Source: Aquabacterium sp. (GTDB lineage Bacteria > Pseudomonadota > Gammaproteobacteria > Burkholderiales > Burkholderiaceae_C). Taken from it: DNA of 64,000 bases. This document shows positions 1 through 8,768 of this stretch, piece after piece (positions within the stretch are counted from its first letter, which is position 1; every line of letters starts with the position of its first letter). Location: positions 293,763-357,762 of the forward strand of contig JAURXM010000116.1 in NCBI GenBank assembly GCA_030654395.1, read 5' to 3'. The translations under genes were made by a program, and so were the position numbers. A model generated the notes under the pieces. The model saw only the letters and a list, made by a program, of their open reading frames with translations. It was not told the DNA's origin and made no database searches.

Positions 1-625
1 CGACACTATCGTTGAGGTGGGCAATCCGATGTTGGCCTTGGCCGTTGCGGTAGACAGGGGCATCGTCAGCGAACTGATGTCGAAAATGGATCTGCCACGC
101 TCGGCAGCACCAGAAACGTTCAGCAGAGGCATGGTGGTGGATGACTTGAGCGAAGCCACCCTTGAAACTGTTGTCCGGCTGCTGCAGGCGCTTGCTTCGC
201 CTGAAGATGCCAAGATACTCGGGCCGCAACTGATTCGCGAGTTGCACTATCGAATGCTAAGCAGCCCGAGTGGCGAAATCCTGTGTTCCGTCGTGGCGTG
301 GCAAGGCAAGCTAGGGGCTATTTATCGGGTCTGTCAGCGCATTCAGCTGGATTACGCTCAAGGCGACTTGGATGTCGCCTCGCTTGCAAGCGAGGCGGCA
401 ATGAGCACATCCGCCTTCCATCAAGCCTTCAAGGATGTGACTGGTTGCTCGCCAATCCAGTACATCAAGGCCACACGCCTACAGCGTGCGCATGAACTCA
501 TCCAAGGCTCAAATCACGCGGTAGCGCAGGCTGCTTACGAGGTTGGTTACGCCAGTGCCTCTCAGTTCAGCAGGGAGTTTAGGCGGATGTTTGGCTACTC
601 GCCAGGAGACGCCATACATCACTGA
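1..625 (+). CDS. AraC-family transcriptional regulator with AraC_N domain (5' end missing)
   Basis: The reading frame is open to the window edge, so the start codon lies upstream; the first in-frame GTG at 17 is probably internal. The visible part has the end of an AraC_N (YqhC-type) sensor domain and then a C-terminal double helix-turn-helix of AraC/XylS type, including the typical stretches LASEAAMSTSAFHQAFK and YEVGYASASQFSREFRR near the C-terminus. Such proteins bind DNA as activators of small enzyme genes, often aldehyde reductases or other detoxification genes. No target is evident here; the next gene is a VOC protein 183 bases downstream. Confidence 0.9.
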   Translation, partial: DTIVEVGNPMLALAVAVDRGIVSELMSKMDLPRSAAPETFSRGMVVDDLSEATLETVVRLLQALASPEDAKILGPQLIRELHYRMLSSPSGEILCSVVAWQGKLGAIYRVCQRIQLDYAQGDLDVASLASEAAMSTSAFHQAFKDVTGCSPIQYIKATRLQRAHELIQGSNHAVAQAAYEVGYASASQFSREFRRMFGYSPGDAIHH

Positions 626-808
626 TCGTTGCCGTCTGTAAGTCACGCACTTGTTGATGTATTCGAATTTGACGCGCGCTTGTTCATCATGCGCGTCAGC
701 CAAATCCAATTGAGGCAGCCATTTTTGGCCATGACCTTGACCTTGCCTTTGTTGGTTGCGCTAGCCGTGTTATTTGTTGTTATGCTGGCGCAACGCTAGG
801 AGGCAATT

Positions 809-1192
809 ATGTTCAGTCATGTGATGCTTGGTGTGAATGACCTTGAGGTCTCGAAGAGGTTTTACGATGCACTGCTTGGTACCTTGGGCATTGGCCCGGG
901 CATTGCCAATAAAAATCGTTACTTCTACCGCAGCCCGACGGGCACATTTGGGATCACCACACCGATCAACGGCGAGCCTGCAACGCACGGCAACGGCAGC
1001 ACCCTTGGGTTCGCCATGGCGTCACCCGAGCAAGCCGATGCTTTCTACGCGGCCGGCATCGCCAACGGCGGCACCAGCTGTGAAGACCCTCCCGGATTCA
1101 GGGACGGTGCGGTGGGCAAGCTCTATCTCGCGTATGTGCGTGACCCTGATGGCAATAAGATCTGCGCCTTGCATCGGCCGGTATCGATTTGA
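809..1192 (+). CDS. VOC (glyoxalase/bleomycin resistance) superfamily protein
   Basis: This 127-residue protein is the size of one glyoxalase-fold module. It begins MFSHVMLGVNDLEVSKRFYD, the usual first beta strand and helix of the fold, and ends with DPDGNKICALHR, the typical last strand that carries a metal ligand or active-site residue. A strong AGGAGG ribosome site lies just before ATG 809. The family includes glyoxalase I, dioxygenases and resistance proteins; nothing here fixes the substrate. It is followed after 18 bases by the solute-binding protein gene and may share its transcript. Confidence 0.88.
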   Translation: MFSHVMLGVNDLEVSKRFYDALLGTLGIGPGIANKNRYFYRSPTGTFGITTPINGEPATHGNGSTLGFAMASPEQADAFYAAGIANGGTSCEDPPGFRDGAVGKLYLAYVRDPDGNKICALHRPVSI

Positions 1193-1210
1193 TGTGAAAA
1201 GGCAGCAAGC

Positions 1211-2002
1211 GTGCCTTGTTTCGTGGTGACCTGTATGTGGCGACCCGTGGTTTTGTCCTTGCTGTTCTTTGCTGCCAGTGCGCAGGCTGGGTGTACCCGT
1301 GTGCTTCGATCAGCATGGGCACACTGGCCGCCGTATGCGATGGCTAACAGCCTAGGCCAACCAATCGGTTTGGACATCGAGTTGCTGCAAAGGGTTGCGC
1401 TGGAGGCTGGCTGCCAAGTCCAGTTCTCTGCTGGCATCCCCCCTCAACGGCAGTTGGCCCTTCTGAGGTCCGGCGCCCAAGATATCCAGTTCGCAGCCTC
1501 GGTCAGGCCCGATCGTGAGGTGTTCGCGTGGTTCAGCCCAGCTTACCGCAACGAAACCATGTCCATGATGGTGCGCCAAGCCTCCATCAAGTACGTTGAC
1601 GTGACGGACGTGGCGCAATTGGCTGAGCGGGATGTTGCTGTGATCGCCCCGTTCAGTGGCTGGTATGGCGCAGACTATGCGGCTGTCTTGCCCAAGCTTG
1701 AGAAGCTAGGCCGTCTGAGTCGTTACAAAACCACCGAGCAAGGCTTGGAGCTGTTGAACACACAGCATGGGGATGTCTTGATCGGTGATTTGTATTCGTT
1801 TCTCTATGTTGCCAAGCAACAAAAAACGCCTTTGCCTCAAACAGTGGGCCAGCCACTGAATGACGATGTTGTGCACTACATGTACAGCAAGAAAAGCATG
1901 CATTCTCAGGATGTGTCTGCGCTGAATGACGCCATTGATCGGCTCAAACGCAACGGTGAATTGAAGAAAATAACCGACCGTTACGCAAGGCCGACGCCAT
2001 GA
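1211..2002 (+). CDS. Periplasmic solute-binding protein family 3 (amino-acid-type SBP)
   Basis: The 263-residue product starts with a signal peptide (hydrophobic VVLSLLFFAASAQAG) and continues as a bacterial extracellular solute-binding protein family 3 domain: WPPYAMANSLGQPIGLDIELLQRVALEAGC near the N-terminus and NDAIDRLKRNGELKKITDRYA at the end. The proposed start is GTG 1211, with an AAGG ribosome site about 8 bases upstream; ATG 1235 is an alternative. No permease or ATPase gene is adjacent, so it is an orphan SBP that may serve a distant transporter or act as a sensor-like binding protein. Confidence 0.85.
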   Translation: MPCFVVTCMWRPVVLSLLFFAASAQAGCTRVLRSAWAHWPPYAMANSLGQPIGLDIELLQRVALEAGCQVQFSAGIPPQRQLALLRSGAQDIQFAASVRPDREVFAWFSPAYRNETMSMMVRQASIKYVDVTDVAQLAERDVAVIAPFSGWYGADYAAVLPKLEKLGRLSRYKTTEQGLELLNTQHGDVLIGDLYSFLYVAKQQKTPLPQTVGQPLNDDVVHYMYSKKSMHSQDVSALNDAIDRLKRNGELKKITDRYARPTP

Positions 2003-2363
2003 CCAAGCTGAGTATCAGCCGCATCTGTTTAAACGGCTTGGCTTGACGTACCTGAGGGGCCGATGGCAATAGAGTGTGCCCATTGCCGGGTCGCTCAGGC
2101 CAAACCACTGTTGCATGTCATGTCTGCGCAGCCTCGTCTTGATCAGAAACGCAGTAGCAAGATCTTGCGCTCATACAAAAAGTGAGCAAGTGCATGCGCA
2201 ATTAGCAGTTCCAATGAGCCGTCTCTTTCGCTATCGTTGGTATTGCAGGTAGGCGCTGCAAGTCAACGCCTCTGTTTCCTTTGGGCAGGTGGATACGCAG
2301 GCACTCGTTGTCACCCGCGATGTGATCGCGATTGATTGCCCCTACCTGTTCAACGATTGAATC
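2003..2363. other. 361-base intergenic region upstream of the sigma-54 activator gene
   Basis: No convincing coding frame was found. It must carry the promoter of the activator gene at 2364. The only suggestive element is ACTCGTT at 2303-2309, 55 bases before the ATG, which differs by one base from the ATTCGTT element seen at a similar distance before several sulfur genes in this window. No sigma-54 promoter with correct spacing was seen. Confidence 0.4.
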
Positions 2364-3515
2364 ATGGAAAAACTGCTCACACTTCCCGACTCCGCAAATG
2401 CATCACTTTCAATCAGGGCGAAAGCGCTGGTGTTCCATGACGCCAAGTCAGTGGCGCTACTGGGTGATGTAGAACGTATTGCCCGCAGCGACGCAACGGT
2501 ACTGGTTGTCGGCGAGACAGGTTCGGGCAAGGAGTTGATTGCCAGGCATATCCATGCCACCAGCAGCCGTCGGGGGCCGTTTGTCGCTGTCAATTGTGGT
2601 GCGTTCAGCGAGTCGCTGATTGATGCTGAATTGTTTGGGCATGAGGCTGGTGCGTTCACCGGCGCATCTCAAGCGCGATCTGGTTGGTTTGAAGCTGCCA
2701 ATGGGGGTACGCTTTTCCTTGATGAGATTGGCGACTTGCCGATGGCGCTGCAAGTCAAATTGTTGCGTGTGCTTCAGGAGAGGCAAGTCGTTCGCTTGGG
2801 CTCTAGGCGAGCCATCCCGTTGGATGTGCGTCTGGTGGCAGCTACGAACATTGATCTGGCCCGCGCTGTTGAGGCCAAACATTTTCGGGCTGATTTGTAT
2901 TACCGCTTGAGTGTGGCGAGCGTGCGCTTGCCGCCGCTGCGCGAGCGCCCTGCCGACATTTTGCCGCTTGCACGACATTTCATATCTGTGTACCAAACGC
3001 GCTTGAACCTTGGCGACGTCTCACTGAGCTCAGCCGCGCAGTCAGCCTTGCTTGGCTACAGTTGGCCAGGCAACATCCGTGAGCTTGAAAACGCCATTCA
3101 CTACGCACTGATCGTGTGTCGTGAAAACGAAATTCAAGCTGAAGACATCAAGTTGGTGCCGCTTGCCAGTGCCGCATCGTCTGCCCCAAGTTCGCAGCTT
3201 GTTGTTGGAGGTCTGGGCTTCGGTGCAGATGTGTTGCACCATGCTGCCAGTGAAGGAAGCTGCGCCGATGGCTTTGCACAGTTAAGCTTGGCACTACAGG
3301 CGCTGCTGGCCGAAGAACATGCTGACCTGTTTGATCAGGTTGAGTCAGCATTGACTCACGCAGCTTTTGCCTTTTCAGGGCAGAACCAGGTGCGCGCAGC
3401 CAAGGTGCTGGGCATTACCCGCAACATGCTGCGCACACAACTCAAGCGCCATGGTTTGCTGAGCAAGGGTGACGAAGACTTGGTCCCGGACCAGGAATCC
3501 ATGCTGAACGCTTGA
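2364..3515 (+). CDS. Sigma-54-dependent transcriptional activator lacking a sensor domain (SfnR-like)
   Basis: This 383-residue bacterial enhancer-binding protein has a complete AAA+ domain: Walker A GETGSGKE (residues 50-57), the sigma-54-contacting GAFTGA loop (96-101), Walker B GGTLFLDE (114-121) and sensor I AATN. A FIS-type helix-turn-helix follows at about residues 335-372 ([20 protein letters not shown]). Only about 25 residues precede the AAA+ domain, so there is no receiver, PAS or GAF module. This matches SfnR of Pseudomonas, which activates sulfone/sulfonate genes and is controlled by its own expression level. Its neighbours here are a sulfonate-type ABC operon and sulfate genes. 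Divergent sigma-54 promoters at 11569-11585 and 11808-11824 are its likely targets. The SfnR assignment is inference from architecture and context. Confidence 0.88.
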   Translation: MEKLLTLPDSANASLSIRAKALVFHDAKSVALLGDVERIARSDATVLVVGETGSGKELIARHIHATSSRRGPFVAVNCGAFSESLIDAELFGHEAGAFTGASQARSGWFEAANGGTLFLDEIGDLPMALQVKLLRVLQERQVVRLGSRRAIPLDVRLVAATNIDLARAVEAKHFRADLYYRLSVASVRLPPLRERPADILPLARHFISVYQTRLNLGDVSLSSAAQSALLGYSWPGNIRELENAIHYALIVCRENEIQAEDIKLVPLASAASSAPSSQLVVGGLGFGADVLHHAASEGSCADGFAQLSLALQALLAEEHADLFDQVESALTHAAFAFSGQNQVRAAKVLGITRNMLRTQLKRHGLLSKGDEDLVPDQESMLNA

Positions 3516-3533
3516 GGATCATTGGGTATAAAA

Positions 3534-3565
3534 AAACGGCTTGGGAATCGCTTCCCAAGCCGTTT
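3534..3565 (-). terminator. Rho-independent terminator of the sulfate-binding protein gene
   Basis: A perfect 14-bp stem (AAACGGCTTGGGAA / TTCCCAAGCCGTTT) closes a 4-base loop. Read on the minus strand it is followed by a T-run (seven A on the plus strand just left of and within the stem), so it terminates the leftward gene ending at 3638. It lies between convergent genes and may work both ways, though the plus-strand side has only three T. Confidence 0.88.
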
Positions 3566-3637
3566 GAAATGGTGCCTCAACCGTTTGCTGGTTGAAGCAC
3601 GCCCCATATATCGTCACCCTCTCACTTGCTCACTTGC

Positions 3638-4678
3638 TCACTTCTTCAGATAGATCTGGTCGAACACGCCGCCATCAGCAAAGTGGGTGCTCTGCGCCTT
3701 GGCCCAGCCACCAAACACTTCGTCAATCTTGATCAGTTCCAGCTTCGGGAACTGCTTGGCGTATTTTGCGACTGCCTTGGCTTCGGTCGGGCGATAGAAG
3801 TTCTTGCCGGCGATGTCCTGGCCTTCGGCTGAGTACAGGTACTCCAGATAGGCCTTGGCGACTTCACGGGTGCCCTTTTTGTCTACGACCTTGTCGACCA
3901 CGGCCACAGGGGGTTCAGCGTAGATGCTGAAGGGTGGGTAAACGATGTCGAACTTATCGGCACCGAATTCTTTCAGTGCCAAATGGGCTTCGTTTTCCCA
4001 CGTCAGTAGCACGTCGCCTTGAGCGCGTGCAGCAAACGTCACCGTAGAGCCACGGGCACCTGAGTCCAGCACTGGCACATTGGCCAGCAGCTTGCCGACG
4101 AATTCCTTGGCCTTGGCATCGGAGCCGCCGCTGCGCTTGAGTTCAAAACCGTAAGCGGCCAGGTAGTTCCAGCGGGCACCGCCGGATGTTTTGGGGTTCG
4201 GGGTGATGACGCCCACACCTGGCTTGACCAAGTCACCCCAGTTCTTGATGACCTTGGGGTTGCCCTTGCGCACCAAGAACACAATGGTCGAGGTATAGGG
4301 TGAACTGTTGCCCTTGAAATTCTTCTGCCAATCGGTAGTCAACAGGCCTTTTGAGGCAATGGCATCAATGTCGGAAGCCAAGGCCAGCGTGACCACGTCA
4401 GCGTCCAAACCATCAATCACCGAGCGGGCCTGCTTGCCTGAACCGCCGTGCGAGCCCTTTACGACGACGTCGTCACCCGTCTTGGCCTTCCAGTACTTGG
4501 CAAATGCCGCGTTGTACTCCTGATAGAGCTCGCGGGTAGGGTCATACGAGACATTGAGGAGCGTGACTTCTTTGGCTTGGGCGACCGCAGGAGCCATAGC
4601 AGCCACGCCCACAATGGCCGTCAGAGCGGCAGCGGCCAGTACGTTGAGTTTGCGTCGGGTAGTAAATTGAAATGACAT
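3638..4678 (-). CDS. sbp: Sulfate ABC transporter substrate-binding protein (first copy)
   Basis: The 346-residue protein has a long cleavable signal peptide ending near AVAQAKE. A mature domain typical of Sbp/CysP follows: [35 protein letters not shown] and [19 protein letters not shown] are family hallmarks around the sulfate-binding cleft. It would deliver sulfate or thiosulfate in the periplasm to the CysTWA importer. No permease lies beside this copy; cysT-cysW-cysA are 34 kb away, next to a second sbp at 37260. A conserved promoter element at 4716-4750 points to CysB-type control. Confidence 0.95.
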   Translation of the reverse strand: MSFQFTTRRKLNVLAAAALTAIVGVAAMAPAVAQAKEVTLLNVSYDPTRELYQEYNAAFAKYWKAKTGDDVVVKGSHGGSGKQARSVIDGLDADVVTLALASDIDAIASKGLLTTDWQKNFKGNSSPYTSTIVFLVRKGNPKVIKNWGDLVKPGVGVITPNPKTSGGARWNYLAAYGFELKRSGGSDAKAKEFVGKLLANVPVLDSGARGSTVTFAARAQGDVLLTWENEAHLALKEFGADKFDIVYPPFSIYAEPPVAVVDKVVDKKGTREVAKAYLEYLYSAEGQDIAGKNFYRPTEAKAVAKYAKQFPKLELIKIDEVFGGWAKAQSTHFADGGVFDQIYLKK

Positions 4679-4715
4679 GGTGATTTCTTTAAAAAAATGG
4701 ATGATGTTTGGATAT

Positions 4716-4750
4716 TAAGAGTGCGTCATTAAAAGAATAACGAATAAAAA
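4716..4750 (-). promoter_or_regulatory. Putative CysB-type control element of sbp (copy A)
   Basis: On the minus strand this holds ATTCGTT (4745-4739) and GACGCACTCTTA (4727-4716), 61 and 38 bases upstream of the sbp start codon. The same two blocks at exactly the same spacing and distance precede the rhodanese gene (6064-6098). Assignment to CysB is inference from the sulfur genes it precedes. Confidence 0.55.
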
Positions 4751-4780
4751 TGAAATTGCTTATCAGTTATTTGCATGTGC

Positions 4781-5539
4781 CTACCAAGCTGGCGCGTGGG
4801 TGCGTGTGACTTCGGGTGCTGGCTTTGGTGGCTCGATCTTGATCCACAGGCCGCTCGCAACGTAGGCTGCACCTAGGCCCAGCACAACAGCTGCGATGAC
4901 CGCAATGCGGCGACCACGGCGAGGCGCAGGCATGTCCGCGGGGACATCCTTCCAGCCGGTCACCATTGGCTTGAGCAACTTGTCCTTCTTGACCGCGCCA
5001 TAAAAGACGATGGCGGCCACATGCAGGCCCAGCAAAATGAACAAGACATTGGCCAACTGGTGGTGCCAGGAGGTCAGCTTCAAAGACAAATCTTCATTCA
5101 CCAGCCCAGTCAGTGGGCCGGTGAACGCGATGTCGTCGCTGCTAAATAAACCACTGCTTGCCTGAACGGCAAGGAGCCCCAGCAATGCCAGCACCGACAG
5201 GGCGCCCAGCGGGTTGTGCCCCATGCCTTGCCACTTGCCTTGCAAATATGCCAATACCTCAAACGGTGTGGGCACAAAGTGGCTGAATCGAGCGGTCGTT
5301 GAGCCCACGAGCCCCCAGACCACTCGAAAGGCAATGAGGCCTACGATGGTGATGCCTGCTTTTCCATGCAGTCCCATCCACTCTCCACCTAGCTTGCCAG
5401 TCACGATCGCCGTGGCGACTGCTGCCAGAAGAGACCAGTGGAAAATGCGGATGGGCAGGTCCCACAACTCAACACGGATGGTCGCCGGTGCCGTCGCGAC
5501 CTGATCGCGAGCGTCACCAGCAATGTCTTGCAAGGCCAT
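4781..5539 (-). CDS. Cytochrome b561-type integral membrane protein (cytochrome b/b6 domain)
   Basis: The 252-residue protein has four to five hydrophobic segments and the histidines expected of a bis-haem b561 / Ni-Fe hydrogenase cytochrome b subunit: H34 in RIFHW, H58 in GLHGK, the HH of SWHHQLAN and the H of LLGLHVAA. A final C-terminal membrane helix is followed by a short Pro-rich tail. Such proteins pass electrons between the quinone pool and a periplasmic partner. ATG 5539 is preferred because it follows a GGAAGG-like ribosome site and lies 19 bases after the rhodanese stop; an in-frame start at 5617 would overlap that gene. It forms a two-gene operon with the exported rhodanese, which may be its partner. 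Confidence 0.88.
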   Translation of the reverse strand: MALQDIAGDARDQVATAPATIRVELWDLPIRIFHWSLLAAVATAIVTGKLGGEWMGLHGKAGITIVGLIAFRVVWGLVGSTTARFSHFVPTPFEVLAYLQGKWQGMGHNPLGALSVLALLGLLAVQASSGLFSSDDIAFTGPLTGLVNEDLSLKLTSWHHQLANVLFILLGLHVAAIVFYGAVKKDKLLKPMVTGWKDVPADMPAPRRGRRIAVIAAVVLGLGAAYVASGLWIKIEPPKPAPEVTRTHAPAW

Positions 5540-5558
5540 GGCGCGCTCTGCCTTCCAA

Positions 5559-6026
5559 TTACTTGGATGCTGCAGGTGCGAGAGGAGCGACCTTGGTGAT
5601 GGTGCCGCCAGCTTCACGGTAGTCCTCGGAACCGATCGCTCCAGCGACCTTGTAGCCAGCGGTAGTCAGGATGTCACCTGCTGCGCCAGCGCGGTGTGCG
5701 CGGTTGGAGACCGTCAAGATGGAGCGATCCTTGGGGATGTATTCCAGCAGTTCGGGCAGGTCCTTGACTTGCAGGTTCAGGTACGCAGGGAAGCTGCCGT
5801 ACTTGACCAGCTCATCAGGGCGACGTAGATCGATGATCAGCAGCTTTTTGGGGTTGCCCAGTAAAGTGTCAACCTGGTTGCGGTTGAGTTGCTTGGTTTT
5901 GTAAGTCCAGGGCGGTGCCACATAGGCGCTGGCCGCTGCGGCGGGTGCCGATGCAGCTTCTTGAGCAAAGGCAACGGTGCTGCCGATGGTCAGGGCGATG
6001 GCTAAGAGTGTCTTGATTGCTTTCAT
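5559..6026 (-). CDS. Exported rhodanese-like protein with Ser in place of the catalytic Cys
   Basis: This 155-residue protein has a signal peptide cleaved near AFAQEA, then a single rhodanese domain: LLIIDLRRPDELVKYG, the active-loop region SILTVSNRAHRAG and the C-terminal GYKVAGAIGSEDYREAGG. In active sulfurtransferases the loop is Cys-X4-Arg. Here it reads SNRAHR (residues 107-112), so Ser107 sits where the sulfur-carrying Cys should be. It therefore probably binds a sulfur compound or anion, or plays a structural role, rather than carrying a persulfide. It is cotranscribed with the cytochrome b561-type gene and preceded by the putative CysB-type element at 6064-6098. Confidence 0.87.
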   Translation of the reverse strand: MKAIKTLLAIALTIGSTVAFAQEAASAPAAAASAYVAPPWTYKTKQLNRNQVDTLLGNPKKLLIIDLRRPDELVKYGSFPAYLNLQVKDLPELLEYIPKDRSILTVSNRAHRAGAAGDILTTAGYKVAGAIGSEDYREAGGTITKVAPLAPAASK

Positions 6027-6063
6027 GTTGGCTTTTGTCGGTAAGGAGAAGGTACTGAAATGC

Positions 6064-6098
6064 TAAAAGTGCGTCTATCAATTGAGAACGAATGAAAA
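6064..6098 (-). promoter_or_regulatory. Putative CysB-type control element of the rhodanese-cytochrome b operon (copy B)
   Basis: On the minus strand this holds ATTCGTT (6093-6087) and GACGCACTTTTA (6075-6064), lying 61 and 38 bases before the rhodanese ATG at 6026. About 24 of 35 aligned bases match copy A at 4716-4750, with no gap. Conservation in two unrelated leaders argues for a protein-binding site or shared promoter. Confidence 0.55.
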
Positions 6099-6139
6099 CG
6101 CGCTTGGATATCCAATTGTCGAATGAGCGAGCCTGAGCG

Positions 6140-6952
6140 TCAGGCGGCCAAGGGGTCGGTAGAGCGCTCAAGTCGCTCGGCCACTGTGGCTTGGTTGATC
6201 TCGTGGCTGAACTCGCTGAGCACGTCATCCTTGATGGCGATGAAGTCGGCGCTGGCGCGGTCGCGTGGGCGTGTCAAGGGCACATCCACAATGCGCTTGA
6301 TGCGACCAGGCCTTGGTTGCATGACGACCACGCGGTCGCCTAGGTAAACGGCTTCTTCAACGTCGTGGGTCACCAAGATGGCGGTGATGCCTTCGGCTTG
6401 CCATATGCGTTGCAGCTCTTGTTGCAGGCGCGTGCGTGTGAGTGCATCAAGCGCACCAAAGGGCTCGTCAAGCAACAGCACTTCGGGGCGGTTGACCAGG
6501 GCGCGAGCAATGGCCACGCGTTGAGACATGCCACCTGAGAGTTGATAGGGGTATGCCTTCTCGAAGCCCTTGAGCCCTACGAGGTCGATGTGCTCCTGCA
6601 CATTTTTGTTTTTCGCAGTTTGCGTGCCCGGTGCATTGAGTAAGCCCAGCTCGATATTTTTTTCGACCGTCAGCCAAGGGAAAAGGCGGTGTTCTTGAAA
6701 CACGATGCCGCGCTCAAGACTGGTGCCATTGATGCGCTTGCCATCGAGCAACAACTCCCCTTCATAGCCGCTTTCAAGGCCGATGAGCAAGCGCAACAGT
6801 GTGGACTTGCCGCAGCCGCTGGAGCCCACAATGCTGACGAATTCGCCAGGCTTGATGGACAGTGAGATGTTGTCGAGGACCTTCAGGGGCTTGCCCTTGA
6901 CTTCGTATTGCTTGCTGAGGTTCTTGATGTCGATGGTGCCTGCATGTGCCAT
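6140..6952 (-). CDS. Sulfonate/nitrate/taurine-type ABC transporter ATP-binding protein
   Basis: The 270-residue ATPase carries Walker A GSSGCGKS (43-50), signature LSGGM (138-142), Walker B VLLLDEP (158-164) and the switch histidine in VTHDVEEA. The overall pattern ([26 protein letters not shown]) is that of the SsuB/TauB/NrtD group. ATG 6952 is chosen for its AAAGGAG ribosome site 8 bases upstream; the frame is open further up but would overlap the permease gene. It is the last gene of the porin/SBP/permease/permease/ATPase operon. Two permease genes and one ATPase gene are unusual; the permeases may form a heterodimer. Confidence 0.93.
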   Translation of the reverse strand: MAHAGTIDIKNLSKQYEVKGKPLKVLDNISLSIKPGEFVSIVGSSGCGKSTLLRLLIGLESGYEGELLLDGKRINGTSLERGIVFQEHRLFPWLTVEKNIELGLLNAPGTQTAKNKNVQEHIDLVGLKGFEKAYPYQLSGGMSQRVAIARALVNRPEVLLLDEPFGALDALTRTRLQQELQRIWQAEGITAILVTHDVEEAVYLGDRVVVMQPRPGRIKRIVDVPLTRPRDRASADFIAIKDDVLSEFSHEINQATVAERLERSTDPLAA

Positions 6953-7014
6953 GACGTGGCTCCTTTGAAACTTGAGAATGGGGATGACAGCGTTGCGATT
7001 GATCTGAGCGGGCA

Positions 7015-7809
7015 TCAGCGGGCCGGTGCGCGCCATCGCAGCAAGCGGCGCTCTGCGTGGTTGGCAATGCGGTTGAACACATTGCCAACAAAGCCGATGG
7101 CCAGCAGACCAAAGATGATGAGTTCAACGTTGAAGGCGTTGCGGCCTTTGAAAACAATGTTGCCCAAACCTTGACCATCGTTGACCAGCAGGAATTCAGC
7201 GCCGATCGTGGCCAGCCATGCATAGATCAAACCCAGTCGGACCCCCGACAGAATTTGAGGTGACGCAGCCGGCAAGATCAGTTTGAAGAAGAGCTGCTTG
7301 CGTGTGAAGCCATAAACTTTGGCGACTTCAGCATGTGCTGCCGTGACGCCTCGCACACCTTCCAGCGTTCCCAGCACAACGGGGTAAAAGGCAGAGAAGG
7401 CAATGAAGATCACTTTGGATAAATCACCCGTGCCGACCAGCGCCGACAGCAAGGGCAACCAAGCAAACAGCGAGATCTGGCGCGCGGTATGAAAGGTTGG
7501 GCCAATGAGCTTGTCAGCCAGCCGCGACACGCCGATCAGTGCCCCCACCGCAATGCCCGTCAGGGCGCCCAGCGTGAAGCCGGACAGATCACGCCATAGG
7601 CTCAGGGCAATGCCGAGGTAAAAATCGCCATTGACCAACTCTTTGAGGCCGGTGGTGACGACGCCGACTGGCGGAACGATCAGTTTGGTGTTGACCAGAT
7701 TCAGCGCGGTCACGGCGTACCAGGCGAGCACGAAGGTGATGGGCAGGACCAGACCGCGCCAGTTGAATGCGGTCTTGCTGGCGGTGGGGTTTGGGGTGGT
7801 GTCAGACAT
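7015..7809 (-). CDS. ABC transporter permease, SsuC/TauC type (second of two)
   Basis: The 264-residue membrane protein has about six hydrophobic segments and the BPD_transp_1 coupling region ([39 protein letters not shown]), the EAA loop that contacts the ATPase. It is part of a sulfonate/nitrate/taurine-type importer and lies 16 bases downstream of a paralogous permease gene, with which it probably pairs. Confidence 0.92.
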   Translation of the reverse strand: MSDTTPNPTASKTAFNWRGLVLPITFVLAWYAVTALNLVNTKLIVPPVGVVTTGLKELVNGDFYLGIALSLWRDLSGFTLGALTGIAVGALIGVSRLADKLIGPTFHTARQISLFAWLPLLSALVGTGDLSKVIFIAFSAFYPVVLGTLEGVRGVTAAHAEVAKVYGFTRKQLFFKLILPAASPQILSGVRLGLIYAWLATIGAEFLLVNDGQGLGNIVFKGRNAFNVELIIFGLLAIGFVGNVFNRIANHAERRLLRWRAPAR

Positions 7810-7825
7810 GGGGGCTTCCTTGTGC

Positions 7826-8692
7826 TCAGAAGGCTGAACGGCGCCAGCCTTGAAGGCGGGACTCGATCAGGCGCAAGACCAGCTCGATGGCGATGCCGAC
7901 CACGCCGATGGCGAACATGGCCACGATAACCATGTCAATCTGGCTGAGCTGACGGCTGTAGGCCATCAGAAAGCCCAAGCCTTCGCTGGACGACAACAGC
8001 TCGACAAAAATGACGGACAGCCAGGCTTGCATCACGCCCTGACGCAGGCCCGTGAACAGGCTCGGGGCGGCGGCGGGCAGCACAATGCGGCTGATGACTT
8101 GAAAGGAATCGAGTTTGTACACGCGACCGACTTCCAGCAAGGCTTGCGGAATGTTGGCAATGCCGTCCAAGGTGCTGAGCGCCACGGGCACCACCACCGC
8201 GATGGACACGGCCGTGATCTTCAACGCATCTTCAATGCCCACAAAGATGATGAGCAGCGGGATCCAGCCCAGCACAGGCAATTGAGCCACCGCATTGAAG
8301 GTCGGGAAGACATAGGCCTTGAATGTGCGAGACAGTCCCATGCCAAAGCCTAGGATCAAGCCTGCCGAGCCGCCAATCAGCAGGCTCCAGCCAACGCGCA
8401 CGGCGCTGACCTGGACATGGGCGAGCAGCTCGCCAGTGTCCAGTACATATTTGAGAGAGTCCCAGACAAAGGCGGGAGGTGGCAGGATTTGCTCTGCCAC
8501 CCAATGGCGCTCGGTGGCGGTCCACCACAGGGCATACAGCAGGGCAGGCAGGATCAGTCCTAGCAAAAGAGTGGTCGCAGCAGTGAGGGTTTGGCGAGCC
8601 GCATCTACCACTTGCCAATACCCGATGGGCGATTCAGGCGGAGCAATAGAAACAGGAGGAAATATGTTGATATCGTCGGTAGATGCGCTCAT
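7826..8692 (-). CDS. ABC transporter permease, SsuC/TauC type (first of two)
   Basis: The 288-residue protein has a cytoplasmic N-terminus of about 35 residues, then six predicted membrane segments. An EAA-type loop (LLEVGRVYKLDSFQVISRIVLPAAAPSLFTGLRQGVMQAWLSV) faces the ATPase. It differs from the adjacent permease mainly in its longer N-terminus. Two permease genes suggest a heterodimeric channel. Confidence 0.92.
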   Translation of the reverse strand: MSASTDDINIFPPVSIAPPESPIGYWQVVDAARQTLTAATTLLLGLILPALLYALWWTATERHWVAEQILPPPAFVWDSLKYVLDTGELLAHVQVSAVRVGWSLLIGGSAGLILGFGMGLSRTFKAYVFPTFNAVAQLPVLGWIPLLIIFVGIEDALKITAVSIAVVVPVALSTLDGIANIPQALLEVGRVYKLDSFQVISRIVLPAAAPSLFTGLRQGVMQAWLSVIFVELLSSSEGLGFLMAYSRQLSQIDMVIVAMFAIGVVGIAIELVLRLIESRLQGWRRSAF

Positions 8693-8768
8693 GGCACTGT
8701 CTCCACTGGGTTGTCAGAGATGACCGCCGACCCAGGACGGCGGTCATGTAACTTGGTAAATCGGACGA

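Noticed and set aside
2064..2081. TGGCAATAGAGTGTGC upstream of the activator gene as a sigma-54 promoter
   Set aside because: The step between GG and GC is 13 instead of 12 bases and the -24 block is poor.
6608..6624. Sigma-54-like sequence on the minus strand (CGGGCACG then CTGC)
   Set aside because: It lies inside the ABC ATPase coding sequence in the middle of an operon and has an imperfect -12 block.
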